This document shows, one piece after another, positions 42,408 through 50,665 of a stretch of 56,239 nucleotides of DNA. This DNA comes from an uncultured Collinsella sp. GTDB taxonomy: Bacteria; Actinomycetota; Coriobacteriia; Coriobacteriales; Coriobacteriaceae. The translations under genes and the position numbers were made by a program. Where the stretch lies: contig CABUBH010000008.1 in NCBI GenBank assembly GCA_902489775.1, positions 1-56,239 of the forward strand, in the 5' to 3' direction. The notes beneath the pieces are model-generated. The model was not told where the DNA came from. It saw only the letters and a list, made by a program, of their open reading frames with translations, and made no database searches. Numbering within the stretch: position 1 is the stretch's first letter; every line of letters begins with the position of its first letter.

Positions 42408-42410
42408 CCT

Positions 42411-42998
42411 TTGAGCCTTAAGGTTTATCGCGGGCGCACGCTTGCCCGCAGTCAGGCGCTGCAGCTGCTGTTCCAGGCCGAGGCCACGGACAGCCCGCTC
42501 GAGCGCGTCCTCGAGGGCGATTTCCTGATCTCGAAGGGTCCCCTCGACCCCTATGCGCTGGAGCTTTGCCGCGGTGCCTACGAGCATATCGATCGCATCG
42601 ACTGTGCCCTGCGCGCCGTCGCCAAGAACTGGGATCTTATGCGCATGCCCGGCGCCGACCGCAACCTTCTGCGTATCGCCGTTTACGAGATGCGCTTCCT
42701 CACCGACGAGGAGGTCTCGGACGCCATCGTCATCAACGAGGCCGTCGAGATTGCCAAGGCTTATGGTACCGACCAGTCCGCGTCGTTTGTCAACGGCGTG
42801 CTGGGCAAGATCGCTCGCAGCGAGGAGCTGCCGGGCGAGGACCTGTACCAAGAGCTGCTGGCCGAGGATCGCGCTCGCGAGGAGGCACAGGCTGCCGAGG
42901 CGGCCGCCAATGTCGCTGCCGCTCAGGCTGCCGCCGGTGTACTTGCCGAGGATGCGGACGTTGCTGAGGCCGTCGAGGCCGACTCCGTCGAGGAGTAG
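42411..42998 (+). CDS. nusB: Transcription antitermination factor NusB
   Basis: NusB, with NusE, binds boxA RNA to prevent early termination in rRNA operons. The 195-residue protein has the family sequence GRTLARSQALQLLFQ, DRNLLRIAVYEMRFL and AIVINEAVEIAKAYGTD followed by FVNGVLGKI. The start is TTG at 42411 with AAGGAG 5 bases upstream. Residues after about 145 form an Ala-Glu-rich tail, not part of the NusB fold, which lengthens it by about 50 residues. Confidence 0.94.
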   Translation: MSLKVYRGRTLARSQALQLLFQAEATDSPLERVLEGDFLISKGPLDPYALELCRGAYEHIDRIDCALRAVAKNWDLMRMPGADRNLLRIAVYEMRFLTDEEVSDAIVINEAVEIAKAYGTDQSASFVNGVLGKIARSEELPGEDLYQELLAEDRAREEAQAAEAAANVAAAQAAAGVLAEDADVAEAVEADSVEE

Positions 42999-43000
42999 CC

Positions 43001-43267
43001 ATGCCAGAGGGTTCCGTTCGCAACTTCGATGAGATCTCGGATCGCCTGGACCAGATCATCGCCACCGTTCGCTCCAAGGATACGTCCTTGGAGCGTTCGC
43101 TCGATTTGTTTGACGAGGCGATTGAGCTGGGCTCCCGTGCGGTCGATATGGTCGACAAGTTTGAGCTGACGCCGCGTGAGGCCGACAAGCTCGAGCAGGA
43201 ATACGATGAGGATGCGGCAAACGAGTCCCAAGATAGACAGGCTGCATCCCCGGATACGAATGGTTGA
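43001..43267 (+). CDS. xseB: Exodeoxyribonuclease VII small subunit
   Basis: XseB is the small helical subunit of exonuclease VII. The 88-residue protein has the family core RNFDEISDRLDQIIATVRSK and LERSLDLFDEAIELG. A polar tail of about 25 residues follows. ATG 43001 lies 2 bases after nusB. The large subunit gene xseA, often adjacent, is not in this window. Confidence 0.9.
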   Translation: MPEGSVRNFDEISDRLDQIIATVRSKDTSLERSLDLFDEAIELGSRAVDMVDKFELTPREADKLEQEYDEDAANESQDRQAASPDTNG

Positions 43268-44079
43268 TGGCATTCATGAAACGCGTGCGTCTCGATGACG
43301 AACTGATTTCACAGGGCATCTGCGCCGATCGCGCGGATGCCCTTCGCACTCTTATGGCCGGCTTGGTTTCGAGTGGCGGTGAGCGTTTGACCTCTCCGGG
43401 GCTCAAGGTGACGCCGGGCCTGACGCTGCACGTTAAGGGGCGTATTCCGTACGTTGGGCGCGGCGGCCTTAAACTCGAGGGCGCGCTCGATGCGTTTTGT
43501 ATCGATCCTACGGGCCTTGCTTGCCTGGACGTAGGCTGCTCTACCGGCGGCTTTACCGATTGCCTGCTCAAGCGCGGTGCCGCGACCGTTGTCTCGGTCG
43601 ACGTGGGGCGCGCCCAGTTTGATTGGTCGCTGCGTCAAGACGATCGCGTGACGCTCCATGAGCGCACGAATGTGACGCAGCTGCCCGAGCTCGGCTACCG
43701 CGACGCTATCGATCTGGCCGTGTGCGATGTGTCGTTTACCAGCATCGCGAACATCATTGATGCGGTGTTGGCGTGCCTGACACCGACGGGATCGTTCTGT
43801 ACGCTCGTGAAGCCGCAGTTTGAGGCTCCGGCGGCGCTGGTGGGCGAGGGCGGAATCGTGACCGACCCCGCCGTGCGTGTCGACACGCTTGTTGCGGTAA
43901 TCGAGTTGTTTGCCGCGAAGGGCCTCTTCCCGGTCGACGTGTGCGTGTCGCCCATCCATGGCGCCAAGGGCAACGTTGAGTTTTTCCTGTACGGCACGAG
44001 ACTTGTCCCCGGCGAGCGCTCCGATGACGAGTTGCAATCCCAGGTATCGGCTTTGAGCGAGAAAGCTGCAACGCTATGA
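43267..44079 (+). CDS. tlyA: TlyA-family rRNA (cytidine-2'-O)-methyltransferase / S4-FtsJ protein
   Basis: The TlyA family 2'-O-methylates cytidines of 16S and 23S rRNA; some members have been called hemolysins. The 270-residue protein has an N-terminal S4 domain (RLDDELISQGICADRADAL, YVGRGGLKLEGAL) and an FtsJ fold with SAM motif CLDVGCSTGGFTDCLLKRGA and VCDVSFTSI. Possible starts are TTG 43264, ATG 43267 (TGATG overlap with xseB) and ATG 43276; none has a good ribosome site. nadK overlaps its end by 4 bases. Confidence 0.9.
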   Translation: MAFMKRVRLDDELISQGICADRADALRTLMAGLVSSGGERLTSPGLKVTPGLTLHVKGRIPYVGRGGLKLEGALDAFCIDPTGLACLDVGCSTGGFTDCLLKRGAATVVSVDVGRAQFDWSLRQDDRVTLHERTNVTQLPELGYRDAIDLAVCDVSFTSIANIIDAVLACLTPTGSFCTLVKPQFEAPAALVGEGGIVTDPAVRVDTLVAVIELFAAKGLFPVDVCVSPIHGAKGNVEFFLYGTRLVPGERSDDELQSQVSALSEKAATL

Positions 44080-44936
44080 AGGTCTTTCTGGTTCCCAATT
44101 ACTACAAGCAAGAGGCTGTCGAGAGCGGCCTGATGCTCGAGCTTTGGCTTTCGCGCCAAGGCTATGAGGTCGCATGGGCTGCCGACCAGCGTTCCAAGAT
44201 CCAGAGCACGCCCGATGTTGACGATGCCGACCTGGTCATTACGCTCGGCGGCGACGGTACGTTGCTGCGCGCCGCCCGCATTCTCAACTACCGTGAGATT
44301 CCCATTTTGGGTCTTTCCTATGGTCATTTGGGTTTTTTGACGGCCGCGAGCCCCGAGGAGCGCGACATTTTGCAGGTTGTGAACGATGCCCTGTCCGGTG
44401 AGCTCCACGTGAGCCGCCGCGCCACCATCGCCGCCGATATCGTTTCGGTACGCGATGACGGTACGAAGGATGTCGTGCGCACTTTTGCCCTCAACGATAT
44501 GGCGCTTACGCGCGGGCCCCTGTCCGATATGGTCGAGTTCGACATCACGGTGTCCGGCCATCATATCGATCGCCTGCGCGGTGACGGTGTCGTCGTGTCG
44601 ACGGCGACTGGCTCCACCGGCTATGCGCTTTCCGCCGGCGGCCCTATCGTGAGTCCCGATTACACGGGTATGGTTTGCGTGCCCATTGCTCCGCACACCA
44701 TTCAGGCTCGCGCCTTCTTGACCTCGCCAAGCGATGTCGTCGAAATCTTTATGTCCGATGATCGCCCAAGCGTTCCGGCCATCGCCATCGACGGACAGTT
44801 TATTACCTGCGACGGCACGGTTGAGAGCGTGGCTGTGCGTCGTGGTCCCGGCGATGTGCTGCTGCTCGACTACGGCCCCGAGAGCTTTTATAACTCGGTG
44901 AGTCGCGTGTTCTATGGAGTGCGCCATGATCGATGA
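44076..44936 (+). CDS. nadK: NAD kinase
   Basis: NadK makes NADP from NAD using ATP or polyphosphate. The 286-residue protein has the signature GGDGTLLRAAR (about 58-68), the NDMALTRG motif, the catalytic-loop region DGVVVSTATGSTGY and a C-terminal AIDGQFI. The ATG at 44076 overlaps tlyA; the end overlaps recN by 11 bases. tlyA-nadK-recN is a typical cluster. Confidence 0.95.
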   Translation: MKVFLVPNYYKQEAVESGLMLELWLSRQGYEVAWAADQRSKIQSTPDVDDADLVITLGGDGTLLRAARILNYREIPILGLSYGHLGFLTAASPEERDILQVVNDALSGELHVSRRATIAADIVSVRDDGTKDVVRTFALNDMALTRGPLSDMVEFDITVSGHHIDRLRGDGVVVSTATGSTGYALSAGGPIVSPDYTGMVCVPIAPHTIQARAFLTSPSDVVEIFMSDDRPSVPAIAIDGQFITCDGTVESVAVRRGPGDVLLLDYGPESFYNSVSRVFYGVRHDR

Positions 44937-46554
44937 GCTGCAGGTTTCCAACATCGCGCTCATTCGCGAGGCGACGTTGGTGCCGAGTGCGGGCCTAACG
45001 GTTTTGACTGGCGAGACTGGTGCCGGCAAGACAGCGCTGCTCTCGGCGCTCAAGCTCATTTTGGGCGAGCGCGCCGATTCGTCGACGGTTCGCGAGGGCG
45101 AGTCGCTTGCGAGCGTCGAGGCGCGCCTGTTCGACGGCCCGTACGACACGGAGGGCTTCACCGTTCAGCGCAACCTTTCTGCCGAGGGTCGCAGCCGTGT
45201 CAAGATTGATGGCCGCATCGCCAGTGTGCGCGAGCTTTCGGAGCGGGTCGGCGTGATGATGGACCTGTGCGGTCAGCACGAGCACCAGCGCTTGCTCGAT
45301 CCGGCACATCATGTTGCCATGGTTGATGCCTGGGCTGGGCGCGCGGCGCTCGAAGCGCTCGAGAAGTATCGCACCTGCTTTAAGGCTTCGCGTGCCGCCG
45401 CCAAGGAGCTTCGCCGTGTGGAGGAAGCCTCACGCGCGCAGGGGAGTCGCATCGAGGAGGCGCGCTTCGCCCTGGAGCGCATCGCCGAGGTCGATCCCAA
45501 GCCGGGTGAGTATGAGGAGCTCGAGGAGCTGTTGCCGCGCTCCGAGCATGCCGAGGTTCTGGTGGCCACGGCTAACGAAGCCCATGCATCGCTTGCTGCC
45601 GAAGGGGGAGCGCTTGATGCCGTGAATGGCGCCGTGGCAGAGCTGTCGCGCATGGCAACTGTTGATCGCAAGCTGGGCGACATCGCCGATGCCCTTTCGG
45701 ATGCCTGCATTTCGCTTGAGGATTGCGCCAACGAGTTGCGTGCTTATCGCGATGGCGTTGCGTTTGACCCTCGCGAGCTGGCTCGTATGCGCGAACGGTA
45801 TTCCGACCTCAAGGGTCTGCTGCGTCAGTGGGGTCCCACCATGGACAATGTATTTGCCATGCGCGATCGCTCGCAAGAGCTGTTGTCGCTGGTAGACGAT
45901 GGTGATGAGCAGATCAAGAAGGCTCGCGAAGCGCTTGGCGCGGCGGAGCGTGAACTGTTCGCCGCCGCCAAGGCGCTTAAGCGTGCACGCAATACGGCGG
46001 CCCCGCGTTTTTGTCACGAGGTTGGTCGTCAGATGGCGCGCCTGGAGATGGGCAGCGCCGAACTCGTCTGGGAGTCCCGTGATCTCCCTCGCGCTGAGTG
46101 GACGCTTGCTGGCCCTTCGAGCTATGAGCTTTTGTATCGCAGCGGCGCTGGATTGACGCCGCGTCCCCTGCGCCGTATTGCGTCGGGTGGCGAGCTCAGC
46201 CGCGTTATGCTGGCGAGTAAGGTTGTCCTCGGCAACGCGGATGGCGTGGATACACTGGTGTTCGACGAGGTCGATGCTGGTGTCGGCGGCTCTACGGCTC
46301 GTGCTCTTGCTGGTGTGCTGGCCGATCTTGCCGCCACGCATCAGGTTATTGTCGTAACCCACCTGGCGCAGGTTGCGGTCATGGCCGACAAGCATTACGT
46401 GGTCAGTAAAGAGCCGGGCGATGTTCCCCAGACGCACCTGGACGAGGTGACCGGCGATGCCCGTACCGCCGAGATCGCCCGCATGCTGAGCGGCGATCAA
46501 TCCGAGGCAAGCTTGGCCCACGCAAAGCAGATGCTCGAAGAAGCTCGAGGTTAG
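44926..46554 (+). CDS. recN: DNA repair protein RecN
   Basis: RecN is an SMC-like ATPase recruited to double-strand breaks. The 542-residue protein begins MIDELQVSNIALIREA, with Walker A GETGAGKTALL, the GQHEHQRLL block, coiled coils about 150-370 and the C-terminal head with ABC-signature-like SGGELSRVMLA and Walker B VFDEVDAGVGG. ATG 44926 is preferred over 44914 because it gives the standard start. It is the last gene of the operon, with a family B hairpin after it. Confidence 0.95.
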   Translation: MIDELQVSNIALIREATLVPSAGLTVLTGETGAGKTALLSALKLILGERADSSTVREGESLASVEARLFDGPYDTEGFTVQRNLSAEGRSRVKIDGRIASVRELSERVGVMMDLCGQHEHQRLLDPAHHVAMVDAWAGRAALEALEKYRTCFKASRAAAKELRRVEEASRAQGSRIEEARFALERIAEVDPKPGEYEELEELLPRSEHAEVLVATANEAHASLAAEGGALDAVNGAVAELSRMATVDRKLGDIADALSDACISLEDCANELRAYRDGVAFDPRELARMRERYSDLKGLLRQWGPTMDNVFAMRDRSQELLSLVDDGDEQIKKAREALGAAERELFAAAKALKRARNTAAPRFCHEVGRQMARLEMGSAELVWESRDLPRAEWTLAGPSSYELLYRSGAGLTPRPLRRIASGGELSRVMLASKVVLGNADGVDTLVFDEVDAGVGGSTARALAGVLADLAATHQVIVVTHLAQVAVMADKHYVVSKEPGDVPQTHLDEVTGDARTAEIARMLSGDQSEASLAHAKQMLEEARG

Positions 46555-46572
46555 GTCGTATCAGCGGTGTTG

Positions 46573-46604
46573 GTGGGACAAAATAGACTGAAATTTTGTC
46601 CCAC
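46573..46604. repeat. Palindromic repeat family B, short copy (also likely two-way terminator)
   Basis: GTGGGACAAAAT (46573-46584) and its perfect reverse complement (46593-46604) enclose 8 bases, between convergent recN and the RpiR regulator gene. The same 12 bases form the ends of the long element at 29859-29962. Confidence 0.85.
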
Positions 46605-46612
46605 TACGCGTT

Positions 46613-47470
46613 TTACTCAACGACCTTATCCGGCTGGATGAGCTCCTCGTAGTAGCTTATATGTTCGCGAGCGTCTTCAATCTCGGGCAGTAGGAAGTTG
46701 TAGATGACTTCGATGATCATCGTGGCGCTGATCTTGGAGAACGCAAAGTCGCCCGTCGTCAGTAGCGCTTCGTGGTTGACGGTATTAAAAGTGTAGTCTG
46801 CCAGGCGCGCAAGCGGGGATTTGCTGTCGCTGCTGATGACGACTACGGTTGCGCCGCAGTCACGAGCCGCTTTTGCCATGCGATTCAAACGGCGCGATTT
46901 GCCGGAGTTTGAGATTAGCACGATGACGTCGCCCGGGCGCAACGTGAGCGCAAAGCCGATTGATGTCTCGCTAATGGTGCTCGCCATGCAGCGTAAGCCC
47001 AACTGTGAAAACTTAAACGTCGCATCGAGCGCGACGGCGTTCGTATTACCCACGGCGGCGAACTCAATAACTCCGGCATTCTTAAGCGCATGCACAACGG
47101 CTGCCAGCGTTTCGTGGTCGATGCCGTCGATCGTCGCATTCAGCTCGCTCACCTTGGCAGCTAGGATATTTTTGAGGCTCTGCTCCATGTTGTCGAGCGA
47201 GACCTCGTCGGTCAGGCCCTCGTTGCGCTGGCTTTCCAAGTCACGCGCCAACGAAAACTGAAAGCTGCGGAAGCTGCCAAAGCCTAGTTTGCGGCAAAAG
47301 CGCGAAACCGTCGCCTCGGACGTGGCGGCAGCTCGTGAGAGCTGGGCGGCTGTCAGGCGCGGAGCCTCGGACTGGTTCTCCAGAATATAGTCGACAATGC
47401 GCTGCTCGGATTCGCTGTATCCCTTATGGGTGCTAATGAGGGAGAGTGCGCTCTTGCTGCTATCGGTCAT
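46613..47470 (-). CDS. RpiR/MurR-family transcriptional regulator (HTH plus SIS domain)
   Basis: The 285-residue protein has an N-terminal HTH_6 domain (YSESEQRIVDYILENQ, LTAAQLSRAAATSEATVSRF, CRKLGFGSF) and a C-terminal SIS sugar-phosphate-sensing domain (VGNTNAVALDA, GDVIVLISNSGKSRRL, VVVISSDSKSPLARLAD). Such proteins control sugar uptake genes in response to phosphorylated sugars. The start is placed at 47470 with AGGAG upstream. It diverges from fruA and is the obvious candidate regulator of the fructose genes. Confidence 0.9.
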   Translation of the reverse strand: MTDSSKSALSLISTHKGYSESEQRIVDYILENQSEAPRLTAAQLSRAAATSEATVSRFCRKLGFGSFRSFQFSLARDLESQRNEGLTDEVSLDNMEQSLKNILAAKVSELNATIDGIDHETLAAVVHALKNAGVIEFAAVGNTNAVALDATFKFSQLGLRCMASTISETSIGFALTLRPGDVIVLISNSGKSRRLNRMAKAARDCGATVVVISSDSKSPLARLADYTFNTVNHEALLTTGDFAFSKISATMIIEVIYNFLLPEIEDAREHISYYEELIQPDKVVE

Positions 47471-47550
47471 GGATGGCTCCTGGTTGGCATGAAAAACAGA
47501 CGTGGTATGCACGCCAGAGTATACGGGCATTTTCAATTACAAGATACACC

Positions 47551-47616
47551 TTGCCGTTTCAAGTGTTGATGGTAAACTTTCACCTACCGTTTACGGTTAT
47601 GAAAGAACCTTTCACC
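47551..47616 (+). promoter_or_regulatory. fruA promoter with alternating CTTTCA/TGAAAG operator-like array
   Basis: TTGCCG (47551-47556) and TAAACT (47573-47578) are 16 bases apart. Starting in the -10, CTTTCACC (47577-47584) is followed by TGAAAG (47600-47605) and a second CTTTCACC (47609-47616). The first two half-sites frame a CCGTTTACGG palindrome. This looks like a binding site for a dimeric sugar-responsive repressor. A similar CTTTCA overlaps the -10-like TATACT of the second fruK gene (53527-53536). Confidence 0.5.
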
Positions 47617-47741
47617 GGAGAATTGCGCCTTGTTTCTTCTCACGCGGACGGTAGGTTGGTATCTTTCAGTTGTGGAAAAGCGCGCAAGGACGCGCGTGTA
47701 GGGGAGCGCCTGCGGGCGCAAAACTTAAAAAGGAGGGACAC

Positions 47742-49751
47742 ATGGCTAAGTTTGACATCATCGCCGCCACCGGTTGCCCGACCGGCATTGCGCACACCTT
47801 CATGGCGAAGGAGGCGCTGGAGAAGGCAGCTGCCGAGCGAGGTCTGACTATTAAGGTCGAGACCCATGGCCAGGTCGGTGTCGAGAACGAACTCACCAAG
47901 AGCGAGATCGCTGGTGCCAAGGCCGTCGTCGTCGCGGCCGATAAGGATGTCCAGGCGGAGCGTTTCGCCGGCAAGCGCATGGTTTCCGTTGGTGTTTCCA
48001 AAGCCCTGTCCGTCGAGGCCGCCGGTAAGCTGATCGACCGCGCGCTCGCCGCCAAGGGTGACGACTCGGTTGCGGCTGCTGCCGATGTCGAGGATGAGGT
48101 CGAGGAGAAGGAGTCCATCGGCCACATCATCTACAAGCACCTCATGAACGGCGTCAGCCACATGCTGGTCTTCGTCGTCGCTGGTGGTGTCCTGACCGCC
48201 GTCTCGTTCCTGTGGGGCATCACGTCCTTCGATTCGACGGCGTCTGACTACAACAGCTTTGCCGCTATGCTCAAGATCATCGGCGGCATCGCCATGAACC
48301 TCATGGTTCCCGTGCTTTCCGCCTACATCGCCGAGTCCATCGGCAAGCGCCCGGCGCTCGTCCCCGGTTTTGTTGCCGGTATGATCGCCATCCAGGGCCT
48401 GCCCGTTAACGCCGAGACCGGCATGATCGACGCCGGCGGCGCCGGCGTGGGCTTCGGCTTCCTGGGCGGCATCGTCGGCGGTTTCCTCGCTGGCTATGTC
48501 ATCTTGCTGCTCGAGAAGGTCTTCTCCAAGCTGCCCAAGAATCTGGACGGCCTCAAGGCTATCTTCCTGTACCCGCTTTTCTCGACTGCCATCGTCGGCC
48601 TGGTCATGCTCGGCATCTCCGGCCCCATGGCTGCCATCAACACCGCCATGATGGACTTCCTCAAGGGTCTGTCTGCCTCTGGCGCCATTGTCCTGGGCCT
48701 TGCCATCGGCTGCATGTGCGCCGTTGACATGGGCGGCCCGGTCAACAAGGCTGCTTACGTCACCGGTACCGCTATGCTCACCGAGGCCCTGGCCGCCGGT
48801 GTCGGCACCGACACCTACAACTTCGGCACCAACTTCATGGCTGCCGTCTCCGCAGCTTGCATCGTTCCGCCGCTGATCACCACCTTCGCCGTCGTTGTCG
48901 GCAAGAAGTACTTCAGCCAGGAGGATCACGACGCCGGTATCGTCAACCTCATCCTTGGTTGCACCCACATCACCGAGGGCGCCATTCCGTTCATGACCAA
49001 GAACATCTGGCCCGTCATGCCCATCATGATGCTCGGTTCCTCTATCGCCTCGATCCTGACCATTATGTTCAACGTTCACGATCCGGCGCCTCATGGTGGC
49101 TTCCTGGTCCTGCCCGTTGTCGAGAATGGTCCGCTGTGGGTCCTCGCGATCCTCATCGGCGCTGTGGTCGGTGGCATCCTGTTCGTGGCCTTCAAGAAGT
49201 ACGACTTCGAGAAGAACCAGAAGGCAGCTCCCGCCGCCGCTGCTCAGCCGGTCGAGGCCCCCAAGGCCGCTGCCGTCGAGGCCCCCAAGGCCGAGGCTGC
49301 CGACTTCGTGAAGGTCGAGAACGTCTTTGTCGCCGAGGACTTCGCTTCTCGTGACGAGGCTCTGAGCTTCGTTTCCAACCAGGCTGTCAAGGCCGGTATC
49401 GCCAGCGACGCCGACGCCGTGATGAACGCCTTCCTGGCCCGCGAGGCCGAGGGCACCACGGGCATGATGGAGGGCTTCGCCATTCCGCATGCCAAGTCCG
49501 ACGCCATCACCGAGGCTGCTGTCATCGTCGTCAAGGACGATTCTGGCGTGACCGGTTGGGACACCATGGACGGCGCTCCCGTCAACGTTGCCATCGCCCT
49601 GCTCATCCCGGGCGCTCAGGCCGGCACTACGCACCTCAAGATCCTGTCCAAGGTTGCCGAGGCGCTCATGGACGAAGACTTCCGTGCCACCGTCAAGGGT
49701 TCCACCGACGCCGCCGAGATCGCCAAGACGATCAACGCCCGCCTGGTCTAA
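47742..49751 (+). CDS. fruA: PTS fructose transporter subunit IIBCA
   Basis: This permease imports and phosphorylates fructose to fructose 1-phosphate. The 669-residue protein carries the domains in order B-C-A. IIB (1-100) has the phospho-cysteine in ATGCPTGIAHTF (Cys12). IIC (about 120-475) has eight or more membrane segments with GGPVNKAAY and ITEGAIPF. An Ala-Pro-rich linker follows (AAPAAAAQPVEAPKAAAVEA), then IIA (about 520-669) with the phospho-histidine in FAIPHAKSD (near 583). The ATG at 47742 follows AAGGAGG. Having all domains in one chain, it needs only HPr and EI, which are the next genes. Confidence 0.95.
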   Translation: MAKFDIIAATGCPTGIAHTFMAKEALEKAAAERGLTIKVETHGQVGVENELTKSEIAGAKAVVVAADKDVQAERFAGKRMVSVGVSKALSVEAAGKLIDRALAAKGDDSVAAAADVEDEVEEKESIGHIIYKHLMNGVSHMLVFVVAGGVLTAVSFLWGITSFDSTASDYNSFAAMLKIIGGIAMNLMVPVLSAYIAESIGKRPALVPGFVAGMIAIQGLPVNAETGMIDAGGAGVGFGFLGGIVGGFLAGYVILLLEKVFSKLPKNLDGLKAIFLYPLFSTAIVGLVMLGISGPMAAINTAMMDFLKGLSASGAIVLGLAIGCMCAVDMGGPVNKAAYVTGTAMLTEALAAGVGTDTYNFGTNFMAAVSAACIVPPLITTFAVVVGKKYFSQEDHDAGIVNLILGCTHITEGAIPFMTKNIWPVMPIMMLGSSIASILTIMFNVHDPAPHGGFLVLPVVENGPLWVLAILIGAVVGGILFVAFKKYDFEKNQKAAPAAAAQPVEAPKAAAVEAPKAEAADFVKVENVFVAEDFASRDEALSFVSNQAVKAGIASDADAVMNAFLAREAEGTTGMMEGFAIPHAKSDAITEAAVIVVKDDSGVTGWDTMDGAPVNVAIALLIPGAQAGTTHLKILSKVAEALMDEDFRATVKGSTDAAEIAKTINARLV

Positions 49752-49786
49752 TCCAGCAGTCAGCGGTTTCAATTGCCCCTGTAGTA

Positions 49787-49821
49787 AAGGCGGAGACCCT
49801 TACTAGGGCCTCCGCCTTTTT
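49787..49821 (+). terminator. Rho-independent terminator after fruA
   Basis: A stem of 9 plus 4 bp with one mismatch (49787-49800 with 49805-49818), a TACT loop and a T run. Confidence 0.88.
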
Positions 49822-49831
49822 CATCCCCAAA

Positions 49832-49902
49832 TAAGTTGCGGTGAAATAGGGACTGTTTAAACGATTCAACCCCAAATTCAGTCCCTATTTCACCGCAACT
49901 TA
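49832..49902. repeat. Palindromic repeat family A, copy 2
   Basis: Perfect 24-base arms (49832-49855 and 49879-49902) surround 23 bases. The outer TAAGTTGCGGTGAAATAG matches the copy at 16170-16187; the inner part adds GGGACTG. It lies just after the fruA terminator in the 523-base gap before ptsH. Confidence 0.9.
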
Positions 49903-49969
49903 CAGAAGGGCATAGATAGACCCTATCAACCAGATCAACCAGGCGAACAAAAAATCAGCCAGAATTTCG

Positions 49970-50172
49970 TTCGCACCATATTGCTCTGGACCGACTGAGT
50001 TTCCGCAGCTCGCCCGCCCGGCGGGGCGATTAAGTTTGTCGCGAGTTCCGCACGCAAAGGAAAGCACTTAATGTGCTTTCCGTCTTGCGCAGGACTGTAG
50101 AGCAGCAAACTTAACCGCCCCGCCGGGCGGGCGAGCGTACAGGAATGACATCTGTCCAACAATTCGTGCGAA
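49970..50172. repeat. Approximately 200-bp composite palindromic element
   Basis: The core is a pair of 31-base arms (50008-50038 and 50106-50136) that match at 30 of 31 positions and begin GCTCGCCCGCCCGGCGGGG. Inside them is a perfect 9-bp hairpin GGAAAGCAC/GTGCTTTCC (50059-50067, 50073-50081). Outside them the flanks pair imperfectly, with TTCGCAC (49970-49976) and TGGAC (49987-49991) matching GTCCA (50154-50158) and GTGCGAA (50166-50172). No convincing ORF is present. The element fills most of the fruA-ptsH gap. It may be a mobile hairpin element or an RNA gene. Confidence 0.8.
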
Positions 50173-50274
50173 ACATAATGAAAAACCGTTTGATGTGAGT
50201 TAATATAAACAACGTCGTGAATCTGACTCCTGCCGCATGCACGACAGGGGTTAAACACAAAAAAGGAGTCAATT

Positions 50275-50538
50275 ATGGTTTCTGAGAAGGCTACCCTCGT
50301 CAATCCGCAGGGTCTTCACATGCGTCCGGCCGGCCTCTTCGCCTCCACCATGGGCAAGTACGCCTGCGACGTGACTGTCGTCACCCCCGAGAAGGAGGTC
50401 AACGGTAAGTCCCCGATGGCCCTCATGGCTGCTGGTATCCCCTGTGGCACCGAGGTTGAGGTTAAGTGCGACGGCGCTGACGAGGCCGAGGCTCTGGCTG
50501 CTGCCATCGAGCTCATCAAGAGCGGTCTTGGCGAGTAG
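50275..50538 (+). CDS. ptsH: Phosphocarrier protein HPr
   Basis: HPr passes phosphate from enzyme I to sugar-specific IIA domains. The 87-residue protein has the active His15 in NPQGLHMRPAG. Ser46 in VNGKSPMALMAAG is the position phosphorylated by HPr kinase in low-GC gram-positives. The ATG at 50275 follows AAAAAGGAG. A possible -10 TAATAT (50201-50206) has no clear -35. A hairpin with a T run separates it from ptsI. Confidence 0.96.
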   Translation: MVSEKATLVNPQGLHMRPAGLFASTMGKYACDVTVVTPEKEVNGKSPMALMAAGIPCGTEVEVKCDGADEAEALAAAIELIKSGLGE

Positions 50539-50583
50539 AACTCAAACGGGTCGCATGTTGAACAATTAAGTTCATACTTGGGG

Positions 50584-50619
50584 GCGCAGTGACCTGTATC
50601 AAGGTAGCTGCGCTCTTTT
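50584..50619 (+). terminator. Hairpin terminator or attenuator between ptsH and ptsI
   Basis: GCGCAG (50584-50589) pairs with CTGCGC (50608-50613), with an inner ACCT/AGGT stem, then TCTTTT. It could lower ptsI expression relative to ptsH by partial termination. Confidence 0.7.
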
Positions 50620-50665
50620 GTCATGGATATGGCAAAACGCTTTATCACATGACACGGAGAGAGGA

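Noticed and set aside
47640..49772. 710-codon minus-strand frame opposite fruA
   Set aside because: Antisense shadow with repetitive Asp/Gly/His composition; fruA has full domain evidence.
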